Positions 36,404 through 47,008 of a DNA stretch of 64,000 nucleotides are shown here, piece after piece. Position 1 is the first letter of the stretch. Each line of letters begins with the position of its first letter. Both the position numbers and the translations under genes were made by a program. A model generated the notes under the pieces. That model was given only the letters and a program-made list of their open reading frames with translations, was not told where the DNA came from and made no database searches. The stretch comes from Papaver somniferum (taxonomy: Eukaryota > Streptophyta > Magnoliopsida > Ranunculales > Papaveraceae): positions 11,098,001 to 11,162,000 of the forward strand of contig NW_020621936.1 in the NCBI RefSeq assembly GCF_003573695.1, written 5' to 3'.

Positions 36404-37797
36404 GAACTTGTAATATTCGGAGGATAATGTTTTTGTAAAGTTCCGAATGTACGATGGCCCAAAACTCAGAATTTGGAAAAACTTATACTTTTCAAATTTT
36501 GTCTTTGAAATAATCGGACGTTAAATTAGTTACCAAAACTTCCGAATATGGGATGTCTAACCTTCAATATGGGCCCTTGGAACCACCTGGAGCCATGGCG
36601 TGGTTTGTTTTGAACTTGTGATATTCGGAGGATAGGTTTTTTATAAAGTTCCGAATGTACGATGGCCCAAAAATCAGAATTTGGAAAAACTTATACTTTT
36701 CAAATTTTGTCTTTGAAATAATCGGACGTTAAATTAGTTACCAAAACTTCCGAATATGGGATGTATAACCTTCAATATTGGCCCTTGGAACCACCTGGAG
36801 CCATGGCGTGGTTTGTTTTGAACTTGTGATATTCGGAGGATAGGTTTTTTCTAAAGTTCCGAATGTACGATGGCCCAAAAATCAGAATTTGGAAAAACTT
36901 ATACTTTTCAAATTTTGTCTTTGAAATAATCGGACGTTAAATTAGTTACCAAAACTTCCGAATATGGGATGTCTAACCTTCAATATGGGCCCTTGGAACC
37001 ACCTGGAGCCATGTCGTGGTTTGTTTTGAACTTGTGATATTCGGAGGATAGGTTTTTTATAAAGTTCTGAATGTACGATGGCCCAAAAATCAGAATTTGG
37101 AAAAACTTATACTTTTCAAATTTTGTCTTTGAAATAATCGGAAGTTAAATTAGTTACCAAAACTTCCGAATTTGGGCTGTCTAACCTTCAATATGGGCCC
37201 TTGGAACCACCTGGAGCCATGGCGTGGTTTGTTTTGAACTTGTGGTATTCGGAGGATAGATTTTTTATAAAGTTCCGAATGTACGATGGCCCAAAAATCA
37301 GAATTTGGAAAAACTTATACTTTTCAAATTTTGTCTTTGAAATAATCGGACGTTAAATTAGTTACCAAAACTTCCGAATATGGGATGTCTAACCTTCAAT
37401 ATTGGCCCTTGGAACCACCTGGAGCCATGGCGTGGTTTTTTTTTGAACTTGTAATATTCGGAGGATAATGTTTTTGTAAAGTTCCGAATGTACGATGGCC
37501 CAAAAATCAGAATTTGGAAAAACTTATACTTTTCAAATTTTGTCTTTGAAATAATCGGACGTTAAATTAGTTACCAAAACTTCCGAATATGGGATGTCTA
37601 ACCTTCAATATTGGCCCTTGGAATCACCTGGAGCCATGACGTGGTTTGTTTTGAACTTGTGATATTCGGAGGATAAGTTTTTTATAAAGTTCTGAATGTA
37701 CGATGGCCCAAAAATCAGAATTTGGAAAAACTTATACTTTTCAAATTTTGTCTTTGAAATAATTGGAAGTTAAATTAGTTACCAAAACTTCCGAATA
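36404..37797. repeat. 208-bp tandem array between the two convergent genes
   Basis: Units start with GAACTTGT at 36404, 36612, 36820, 37028, 37236, 37445 and 37653. The period is 208 (once 209) with few differences, about 6.7 copies. Each unit holds ATTCGGAGGATA, TTCCGAATGTACGATGG, AATCGGACGTTAAATT and TTCCGAATATGGG. The array begins ~250 bp after one stop codon and ends ~85 bp from the other. Confidence 0.95.
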
Positions 37798-38989
37798 TAC
37801 CACACAAATCATTGTCATTTGAACTTGTCTAACTTAGTTACCCAAACAAATTTCCGAATGTACAACAAAAATCATTGTCATTTATCTGCTCTTCTTTACT
37901 TTACGACCGTGACTACCTCCCAGTCCTGCACGACCACGGGTTTGAGCACCTTCAGTTTGAGCACCTTCAGTTTGAGCACCTTCAGTTGGAGCAGCTTCAG
38001 CGCTCGATGAAGCTCGAGTTCTTTTACCCGTCTTTGATACTGCCACCTTGGGATGATGCGTCTTCGTGACTTTCTCCCCAAACTGGGCAGCATAATCTTA
38101 GTTATCCATATTATCAACTAGATATCTAGCCTCTTTGATCTTCTCAGCTGGCATGGGATCTCCGCTCTTCAAGCATGCAGTTAACATTTTGGAAACACGC
38201 TTGAACCTATTCACCTGTTTTTTATACGTAATGACATAACATCAAACGGTAATTACCTAAGATTTATAGGAATAATATAAAATGAACAAAAATATAAGAA
38301 CACGCACCAGTCTATCATAACCAGCTGGTTTGTCTTTGATGATACAATTATAACTTGAACCCGCCGCAGTAGTGTTGGATTTGATTTCACGGATAACCAA
38401 AGGATGTGATACCTTGTTATACCAACTCATATAGTCTTGAGAATTTTCATCACCTCGGATGGTTCGTCTACCAGTGTCGATAATGAAGTCATTCCTCTTA
38501 TCCCAGTTATCAAGAACAGTAGGTGGGCCTGTGTGAACAATCGTGAGATTGTCACCACTAGAAGAACACAACTCCAACTCCAATTTGTAGTAATCCCCCA
38601 TTTTCTCCAGAGGTTGATGTTGTATATACCCGTGTTGTCGCATCACCCTAGAGGGGTTATACATCACATATCCTGTGGGGTGCCACAATGGTCCAAAATA
38701 AAGGGACAAGTCCGACCGAACATTTATATGCCCACTGACTCGATCTTCCTTGTATGGATCAAAGCATACGTCTGAGGCCTTCAATTGGTCAAAAATCTCC
38801 CTCATGCGAATCAACTGCTGCTCCTTTGTCCTAGAACGGTTGTCTTCAAATATATACTTTGTTCCTCTAGGAGTACCTTTGCACCACCCCGGGTTCTCTC
38901 CGGCCAACTTCAGGATAGGGAAGTGGTCATAGATCCATGCCTATATACATAAGAAACCAAGTTTTAGTAAATAGATTGTGTATATTCGG

Positions 38990-39455
38990 TAGTAATTTCC
39001 AAACATAATTTCCGATTATATATAATCGGAAACAAAACTGAGTAGCTATCCACCGAATACACAACATTCGAAAATATATAAATATATATGGATCATTTCC
39101 TACCGAATATGCGTCATTTGGAGTTCAGTAACCTATAGCTTTTCTGGCCTGTATATTCGGTTCTAATATCAAAAGAATATTTCTGATTGTATATAATCGG
39201 GAAAACAATTAAGTACCTAGCCACCGAATAACCAACATTCGGAAAATAAGATGGATCAATTCCTACCGAATATGCGTCATTTGGAGTTCAGTAACCTATA
39301 GATTTTCTGGCCTGTATATTCGGTTCTAATATCAAAAGAATATTTCCGATTGTATATAATCGGAAAACAAAGTAAGTACTTAACCACCGAATAACCAACA
39401 TTCGGGAAAAGAGATGGATAATTTCCTACCGAATATGCGTCATTTGGAGTTATGG
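38990..39455. repeat. 163-bp repeats in the last-but-one PMD intron
   Basis: TACCGAATATGCGTCATTTG recurs at 39101, 39264 and 39427, a 163-bp period with about 2.6 copies. Each carries ATTCGG, CCGATT and CCGAAT strings. Confidence 0.85.
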
Positions 39456-40774
39456 ATATGCATCATATGTATTGTCTACTGAATAACTATAGAGTGAGTT
39501 ATAGAGTTAAATAAAAAACCTGCAATAGAGCCACATTCCCGGCAACTTGGCAGGTTCCTAGCCTCGAAGCCTTTCTCAACTCTTCCATCAAGAATGCTAG
39601 GCATGCCGTGCCCCAAGAATAGTCACCGACTTCATGGAGAGGATCCAAAAGTTGTATAAGGTTGGCGTCGATCCGGTTGCCAGAAGTATTGGGGAATATG
39701 ACACATCCCAATACACAAAGGAGATATGCGGTGGCAGCGTGGTTCACTTGCTCATCAGTTAACGTTCCATTCTTTTCCTTCTCCAAGGTGCCTCGAAACA
39801 TATTCATCAAAGCTGTAATGTTGATCTGTCTTGTTCTGTAACTTGCATGCCTCCTAAACTCTGCTGTTGTTGTCTCTTCATCCCAAGCTAAGCACTTGTT
39901 AGTTAGAGAATAAAGTTGTGCCCAACTTAACTGCTTTGTGTAGTTAAACTTCACAGTTGTGCCTTGGTCGGGAAGGTTAAGAATCTGCACAACATCATCC
40001 GGGGTGATCGTCATCTCCCCAAACGGCATATGGAAAGTATCGGTCTCAGGATACATTCTCTCCACGAACGCCGATATGGCCACACGATCATGTTCCAACA
40101 ATGAATTCTCGGCGGCATTAGCTAACCCCGAGTTGGCAACAATTGTCTTGAACCTTTCACATTCACCGGATAAAGGCCACGCAAGCATTTTTGTTGCGGC
40201 GGTAGGTTTGAGTAGACGGACCGCATCTTGATGATCCTATTAATACAAGTATTACGATATAACACATAGACAATACATTAATAAAAAATAGTAATTTTTA
40301 CCTCGGTTTCATATATTTCTCTGGCCCATGAGTCTTTGTATCCAAATAGCAATTTTCCTCCATCCGCTGGTAGTCCAAGGATTGTGCCTGCTGGAATACC
40401 CTTCTTCTTCAAGTGCTGAGGGACAAGATGTGATGCTTTCTTAGCAATATCCTTCCTTACAACATCTTTTCCTTTTTTGGCTTTTTGGGTACCACTTGGT
40501 TGTCCTTCTTCTTCTACTCTTGCCACTGGATCAACTGGTTCAACACTTGGTCCTGCACTTTGTTGAGCGGCTTGTTCAACACTTGGTCGCACCCCTTGTT
40601 CACTGCCTTGTTGTTCAACAGTTGGTTGCACTCCTTGTTGACTGCTTTGTTCTTGTTCGCTTTGTTGAGCACCTGAATTATCTTTGGCACTCCTTTCCCT
40701 CCTAGCACTAGCTGTCACTTTCTTCCTCCCTTCTCGACTTTGTCTAAACAACAAAGAAAGGAACAATATTTACA

Positions 40775-41130
40775 AACTATACAATCGGAAGACAAAGTAT
40801 GGAAATATAACCCGAATGTACACATTCGGACGTAAGAAGACACATATTGTTCCCGAATACAAAACAATCGGAAGCTAACTAAACATATTTGCAACCGAAT
40901 ATACATCAATTGGAGTTCAGAAGCTGTAAATTTTTCATCCTACACAATCGGAAGAAAAAGTGCACCTCTATAACCCGAATGTACAAATTCGGAAGTAAGA
41001 AGACACATATTTTTTCGAATGAAAAACAATCGGAATATAACTAAACACGTTTACAACCGAATATTCATCAACTGGAGTTCAGAAACTCTAAAATTTTATC
41101 CTACACAATCGGAGGTATAAAACATTATAT
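40775..41130. repeat. ~162-bp repeats in the first PMD intron
   Basis: ACAATCGGAAG-type blocks recur near 40781, 40943 and 41104, with shared strings such as AAGAAGACACATATT and TTGGAGTTCAGAA. They are related in plan to the 163-bp repeats of the other intron. Confidence 0.75.
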
Positions 41131-41875
41131 TGTCTTCCGAATAAATACTGGCCCCAAAATGGGATTTTTCCTATATCATAAATTTTGAGATTTTTTCAAT
41201 ATATACATTCGGTAGTGAGTGTTCTTCCGAATACTTTGTGTCTACTTAAATATATTCGGTAGCCAAAAAATTCATTAAACTACCGATTATTAGCAGTTTG
41301 TATCCAGGAAGATATGGCCACCAATATTCGGCAGATAATCATCAAATTTCTCCCGAATACTGTCGATGTTCTTGAAAAATGAAGAACACGACTACATTCG
41401 GAAGTAAATGAGCATGCATATCGTCCGAATCTGGATAAATAACCGAAAACCCTAGAATTTTTTTTCTCGATTCGACGAATTAAAGCGAAATAAACCCCAA
41501 AAATGATAGATTCTTACCTAATTGGGGCCATTTGAAGTTGACGAAGTGTTTGAGTCTCGGAATCGCCACCACCGACTACATTGCCGGGTACTTGTTCTTC
41601 GCGTTCTTCTTCTTCTATTTGCAGCAAGAATTTCTTTATTTCTTGCTAAAATTCCAATGTTTGGATCGATACCCCGAGCAACATTTTTGGTTCTAGGTCT
41701 GTGGGTTTCATTTCTCTTATCCATTGTTTTATAATCGAATCGACGATGTTTTGATTTTACGATTCGCGGCGATGTTTCGGTTGAACGAGGAAATTTTTTT
41801 TTTCTTCCACAATCGGAAGATAATATGAAACTGGAAGAAGAAGAGTTGAAATGAGTAGAATTGTTTTTGATTTGG

Positions 41876-41883
41876 TTTTTATA
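41876..41883 (-). promoter_or_regulatory. TATA box of the PMD gene
   Basis: TATAAAAA on the minus strand lies about 150 bp upstream of the ATG at 41724. Confidence 0.45.
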
Positions 41884-41962
41884 CAGTTTTACCAGAAGGA
41901 CATTTATGTAACTTCAATATCATATAGGGTACCCCTTAACTAGAGTCTTTGGCTGGGTATAA

Positions 41963-42009
41963 ATTGATGGCCCCTAAATCCTTTGGGATGACCCCTAAAA
42001 AGCGCCAGG
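41963..42009 (-). repeat. Right terminal inverted repeat of the PMD element
   Basis: It is the inverted partner of 35172-35217. An A-run (42011-42018) follows and mirrors the A-run before the left end. Confidence 0.75.
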
Positions 42010-42018
42010 GAAAAAAAA

Positions 42019-42573
42019 TTACTCAAGAAAAAGCAGGGAATCATGAATCAAAGTCGCTTTTTTATCTTATTATTATTTTATTGACAAACCTGCTTATTGA
42101 ACAGTCCTCTAGCTCGTCACATCAGTGTCGCAGTGAGACACGTATGTGGTGATGAATCAGACTTGCTAGAGGAGGAAATCATCATAAGGTAGGGACTGGA
42201 GTAGAGAGTAGTGTGCCGTAGACGACTGAGCTAGAGGTTCTTGTTGGGGTAGGACAAGTTGATGGGTCCGAACAAAGCTTCTACATGGATGGCGTTAATA
42301 TACAATATAGGACCATCATTACTTACTGGTCCCACGATTCTTGTATAGGCATAAGGCGGTGGGTCCCTCTCGTTCATTTTGATCTTTATGTCGTTTTCTT
42401 GTGAGAGTCTGTAGAGAGAGGAAAGTTTAGTGATGGGAAAGGGTCAAGGTCCTCAAGGTGCTAATCCTAAACAGTTTAAATCGGGAATCTCTTTAATTTC
42501 TTGTTTGGATTTTTCTCTGGAACTTACTGTCCCGTTGGGAGGTAACTGCAAACTGTGGTATACTTATTTACAT
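42019..42573. other. Spacer, possible first-exon remnant
   Basis: An ATG at 42433 opens MGKGQGPQGANPKQFKSGIS after a GA-rich leader, and GGAG|GTAACT at about 42540 could be a donor. With no recognised partner exon this is only a possibility. The frame is cut by the hAT element. Confidence 0.2.
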
Positions 42574-42581
42574 AGCGTGTC

Positions 42582-44059
42582 TAGGGCTGCACACTAATCG
42601 CACCGAGACCGCAAACCGTACCGAAACCGCACCAACCGCACCGAACCCGCACCGAACCGATGATCCAACGGTCGGTCACGGTTTTCATTTTAATAACCGT
42701 TAGATCTACGGTTCGGTGAACGGTTCCATCCATAACCACACACTAACCGCACCGAACAACCGATTAATAGGGACCGTCGATTGGTTTTTATCCTGATCAA
42801 TCCTAACCGTCTAGATTAAACATAGACTATATATATCAAAACCCCAATCTTACAGCAATCTTAATCTTCTTCTTTCCTCCTTCTCTATTCCACTCCCCAC
42901 ACAACAACACGACCACCATTAAGCCCTTCCATCACCGATTCACCATGAATACCACCACCACCTCATTTGTGCTTGCCAATTTCTTTCCACCACATCACAA
43001 TCGTGAAGTAGAATTTTCTATGTTATGAAATTCCATCAATTAAATAATTATATTCTCCAAGTTGAAAGCCACCATCGATTCATTAAATTGGATTTCAGAA
43101 CCTAAAAGATGCAACTACTTTTGCAGTGTAAGTATTAATTGGATTGAGAATTTTATATATTCTTTCTTTGCTTTTCGAGGCTTGGTCTATGGATTAAGAA
43201 TCTCATTTTTTGATTGTTCAAGAACTCACCATGACTTTCTTCTGACGGTTTTCAAAATCCCGATCTCCTTTGTTGATTCTCGATAGCCAGCTTATTTGGT
43301 ATTATAGAAAGACAGATCACTGAACCATTAATCTCGCAGGGTGTTTCCGAGCAGGGATGTTAGTTCCTTTGGAAACGGCGGAGAAGCGTGAGATGGAGAA
43401 CTTGGTCGTGGAGCGGGTGATGAAGAAGATGACGATGGTGTATTAGGATTCATTTAGGTTTTCTGTTTAGACCGTCGGATTAGATTAGGATACGGATCTA
43501 CACCTCTCTTTTTTGTGGTAAAGTGCATTTTGGATTTTTGAGCTTTTATTGTGGTTGAGGTGTTTGATAAAATGTTTGATAGGAAGAATATTTTTGTTAA
43601 TTTCTGTTCAGATCTTGGAAGTGGCTGGAAATTCAGCAAGACATTACAAGAATAATAGGATTCTACCAAGTCATATTTAACTTGCAATGAGAATACGAAG
43701 AATTGGATACATAATTGGGGTATCGAAGGATATGGATGAATTGTAAATTGTCAACAATTCTCTTTATTCATGTACTAATTAATTGGAAATTAGCTTGAAC
43801 TGTTGATTGTGGATGAACGGTTAAACTTGTTTGTAATGTTAGAAACTGAATGGATTTTCTGTACTTTACTGTTTTTTTTTTAATTAATTATTTACAATCT
43901 ATCGGTTAACCGTCAAAAAACCGAAAAAATTGAAACTGACTAACACCGGTTTGAAACCGAACCGATCTTGGTACAGTTCGGTTACGGTTTTGAAATTGAT
44001 AACCGCACCATATACGGTTTTAGCTATAACCGCACCGAACCGCACCGTGTGCAGGCCTA
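42582..44059. mobile_element. Non-autonomous hAT-like element with perfect 8-bp TSD
   Basis: TAGGGCTGCACAC and GTGTGCAGGCCTA form the ends, and AGCGTGTC is repeated exactly at 42574-42581 and 44060-44067. Subterminal regions are packed with ACCGCACCGAACCG-like motifs on the left and their variants on the right. The interior holds a TATATATA box near 42829 and a CT/ACCACC-rich leader. It has no transposase frame. Confidence 0.85.
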
Positions 44060-44067
44060 AGCGTGTC

Positions 44068-44394
44068 CCACATATAGTCGTCTCGCAGGGGAAGAAACCA
44101 GCCAAGTTGACAATTTCAAGTAATCAACCTTGTTCATACACATATTCATGTTCCCTTGCATGACCGTTTTGAATAAGGCTGAGCTCGACTAAATCCAAAA
44201 TCAGAGCTGTTCTTGATTGACACACCTCTTTGTGTAGAGTTGAGGTTTTCCAAATTTATTCACTTTTTTCTTGTAAATGTGAGTTCTTCTAGTCAAAGTC
44301 TCTTTTACGGGTGATTCTACACACACCGACAAAATTACCGAGGAAAAATTCTTAAAGGGGATCGTGTGTCTCCTAGAACGCCTCTCTACGAAAG
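44068..44394. other. Short spacer
   Basis: I see no supported feature here. Confidence 0.4.
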
Positions 44395-44907
44395 TATTAT
44401 AAATGGTTTAAGTGGGGCCCATTTTTTATCTCAGTCGTAAATATTTGCTGCAAAGCTGGTGTTCCTGCACGCAAAGAGGTTTCTTTGGGTTTTTCTTCAG
44501 AATCTGACAAGGATTTACGCCCAGCGGATATCCTTGTTCTCAACTGGGAAAACGGCCAAGATGTTTGCATGGATGTCACAGGTGTTTCACCTTTTACTGG
44601 CGATGGAGTCCGTTCTTTCATTCCAGGGCAGGCTATTTCTAAAGCAATTGCGCGCAAACGTTCTAAATATTTGAGTGAATGTGATTCGCATGGTTATGGT
44701 TTGGGAGTTTTGGCGTTCACCACCTTAGGGGAACTCAGTGAAGACATTGTTTGCTTTTTCAAGCGTTTGAAGAACTGTTTAGTTAGTCATGATGCTGGTA
44801 GTGGTCTTGGTAGTTTTATTTTCCATAGATTGGGTGTTGCTATTCAAAAAGGGGTTGGCGCCCAGCTTGTTGGTCGGATGCCAACTAAGAACGTTGTTAC
44901 AATGTAA
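44395..44907 (+). pseudogene. Orphan C-terminal domain of a plant reverse-transcriptase-like protein
   Basis: The frame is open from about 44395 to a TAA at 44905-44907. It reads KAGVPARKEVSLGF, then LRPADILVLNWENG, DVCMDVTGVSPF, an Ala/Lys-rich helix (ARKRSKYLSECDSHGYGLGV), and ends FHRLGVAIQKGVGAQLVGRM. The pattern RPAD...DVT.VSP...K...Y...G.G resembles the restriction-endonuclease-like tail found on some plant reverse-transcriptase-like proteins, as I recall it. Nothing upstream looks like a catalytic core, so this is a truncated fragment. I see no ATG with a good context and treat it as a relic. No frameshift is needed within the ~170 codons. Confidence 0.5.
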
Positions 44908-45039
44908 TTCCATTAATTAGTATTAGATTATTAATTAATATTTTACGGAAAATGGTTCATTTGACCAAATACTTTTAAAACATGGTTCTAATGGACGAGT
45001 AAAAATTAGTATGGGTGAAATGGACACCAAAAAGATAGG

Positions 45040-45175
45040 AAGAATGAAACTGGATTCATCCTGGCTTAAACTTAAAAAAGAGCGAGGATGAAACTGGATG
45101 CATCCTGATGTAAATTAAAAATAATAAAACGTATTTGAAAATGGGTAGGATGAAACTGTTTACATCCTGACTATT
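45040..45175. repeat. Three GATGAAACTGGATTCATCC-type repeats
   Basis: GATGAAACTGG plus CATCCTG-like blocks recur three times about 50 bp apart. Each can fold through GGATGAA/TTCATCC. Confidence 0.6.
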
Positions 45176-45265
45176 TTTACATTCTCGTCCATTTAAACAG
45201 TATCAAATTTTACATGTCTTTTCCACCCAGAAATTATCGTTATGGGGTTAATTGACCAATATTGT

Positions 45266-45768
45266 AAAATTAGTAATAAGATTAGACTAATCATTTGATT
45301 TATAGTTAATATTTGAAAATCAAAATCAAAATTCGGATAAAATTGGTAATTATTTTTCTTCAAATAAAAATATCTAAACCCTAAAAATAAAAATACCCGT
45401 CTTCTTCTTCTCCTCCATCGCCTCTTCTTCCTCATCTTTTTTTTTTTTTTGCAACGACGATTAATCGTCGATTCTCCAGTAATAACTTTAATTGGGTAAG
45501 AATCGAAAACTCAACCATTTTTTTATCACTTTTGATCCCATGAATAGATTAAATTTGATTAAATTAGAGATTGAAAATTATGTTTCAAAACTGAGTACGG
45601 TTGAGAAATACTCTGACTTCGTATACGGTTGGGAAAATATGAACTCCCTAGGTTTCCTAACCGTAAATTCAAAAAAAAAAAATTCAAAAAAAATTATCCG
45701 AATTTTGATTTTGATTTTCAGATATTAACTATAAATCAAACGATTAGTCTAATCTTATTACTAATTTT
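45266..45768. mobile_element. Inverted-repeat unit with 75-bp arms
   Basis: Arms at 45266-45340 and 45694-45768 are inverted copies with about two differences. Both contain AATAAGATTAGACTAATC and AAAATCAAAATTCGGATAA. The spacer has a CT-rich leader-like stretch and CGACGATTAATCGTCG. It is probably a foldback element or MITE. Similarity may extend weakly outward, so the true ends are open. Confidence 0.65.
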
Positions 45769-45839
45769 ATTAATTTTGCTTAATTTAGTTAACATAATCA
45801 TTAACATTAATTAGTCATTGGGATAAGGGGCTTAGGAGA

Positions 45840-46432
45840 TTACTATTTGATGACCCGATTTTTTGTCATCTTGTAAACCCTCAAAACCAAAATCTTGGAA
45901 CCCTATAATATGATTCGTTATAGAAACCTATTACAGGGGCTCCAGGAATTTCTCTCAAAGTTGCTATTGGAGTATCATATTATTTGGGGATTAACAAAAC
46001 ATTCTCTAACACTTGGTTGGTAACCCAGCAAGCAATTTGGTACCCCATGGAAGTGAGGGTTTCTCTCGAGGAAACTGTTACTGTTGCCATGGTTCAACCT
46101 TGCTAGGCTAGTCATTTGGGTGTCATGGACCAACAACAAGTCCTATAGGTTCACCATTTCCAGTCTAGGGTCTAAATTGGTTCAATCAATGGTTGAGATG
46201 GAATATTAAGAGCTGGCCAAATGGGCTAGCCAAATAGCTAGGTTGATACTAAAATCATGTTATTGCCATGAATTTCATCAAAAGTTAGCCAAGAGATGAA
46301 TAAATCTGGGGAATATACGATAGATCCAACGACTCTATCTCACCTCTTATTTACAAGACATCGTAACTTCATCTCGACTCATATTTGCTTTACACCTTTT
46401 TCTCAGATAAGTTTACACATTTTTTTCCCCAA
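45840..46432. other. AT-rich spacer
   Basis: I see no supported gene or repeat in this stretch. Confidence 0.4.
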
Positions 46433-46441
46433 TTATCTTTA

Positions 46442-46999
46442 GGAAAAATTGCAAAACAGTCATACTATTAAGACCCGATTTACAAAACAGTCATACTGTT
46501 ACAAACTATTAATAAAATGGTCATACTTCTGTTAAATAGAGAGTTAAGTGGTGACTCACAGTTAAATATGTTAGTGAAATTAGCTACATATCCTTCCTAT
46601 TTATGCCTCCATATATAATTTTGCCTTCATTATAATGTCTTTGACCGTGGTGCTATTTATAGGTGGTGATGCTGCCGCTTACATATCATTACATCGCATT
46701 CAGGATCGTTAGAACGCATTCAGGATTGTTACACCGCATTCACTCAAAAGGCTCATCGCTTCCCCTCTAAGATTTAACGAAGATTCTTAAGCTTCCACCA
46801 CCACCACCACCGCTTCGTCACCACCACATCAACCAATTAGTTAAATGAGGACGGTATTTTGGGGAGGATATTATGGAAAAAGTTAACACCGTTTTATTCA
46901 AAAGTGTTAAATTGGATGGAAGTGTGACCATTTTGTAAACGAAATACAAAATTATGATCATTTTGTGAACGAATTACAAAAAGTATGACCAATTGGCCC
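46442..46999. mobile_element. MULE-like MITE with 9-bp TSD
   Basis: TTATCTTTA is present exactly at 46433-46441 and 47000-47008. The ends pair imperfectly (AAATTGCAAAACAGTCATAC against CAATTGGTCATACTTTTTG). The interior has multiple CAAAACAGTCATACT / TGACCATTTTGT blocks near each end and a (CCA)n run near 46797. A 9-bp duplication is the hallmark of Mutator-like elements. Confidence 0.7.
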
Positions 47000-47008
47000 T
47001 TATCTTTA

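Larger units (their letters stand above)
37882..41724 (-). pseudogene. Plant mobile domain (PMD) gene, five exons, two lesions
   Basis: Minus-strand exons 41724-41518, 40743-40302, 40236-39520, 38940-38308 and 38214-37882 have GT/AG borders and, apart from one shift in exon 1, matching phases. Together they encode about 776 residues. Exon 3 has the PMD signature (ERMYPETDTFHMPFGEMTIT, DDVVQILNLP, YLLCVLGCVIFPNTSGNRID). Exon 4 starts AWIYDHFPIL, a later PMD part. The N-terminal part is basic then Gln/Glu-rich (EQSSQQGVQPTVEQQGSEQG). Exon 5 ends in four TEGAQ-like repeats and GRKVKKSR. PMD proteins occur in transposons and as host MAIN/MAIL silencing factors. Exon 1 needs a one-base shift to reach IEEEEREEQVPG, and a TAA at 38100-38098 follows VDNMDN. 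Translation could instead start at MAPIRQSREG. Probably a recently damaged gene. Confidence 0.75.
35172..42009. mobile_element. Large TIR element carrying a PMD gene and a Myb/SANT-like gene
   Basis: The left end CCTAGCGTTTTTAGGGGCC (35172 on) and the complement of the right end CCTGGCGCTTTTTAGGGG (42009 back) align over ~46 bp, including AAAGGATTTAGGG, with one gap. Eight A precede the left end and G plus eight A follow the right end. A 9-bp Mutator-like duplication (CAAAAAAAA/GAAAAAAAA) is therefore possible, but it is low-complexity. Inside are two convergent spliced genes (35690-36151 + and 41724-37882 -), a 208-bp array and two sets of ~162-bp repeats. No transposase is seen, so it would depend on another element. 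Confidence 0.7.

Noticed and set aside
36404..37797. Array as a CRISPR-like or centromeric satellite
   Set aside because: The units are contiguous without spacers, only about seven copies are present, and the array lies inside a TIR element between two genes.
42433..42595. MGKGQGPQGANPKQ frame with a possible donor, cut by the hAT element
   Set aside because: Only a possible first exon. No partner exon or known protein was recognised, so it is mentioned only as a weak note in the spacer entry.
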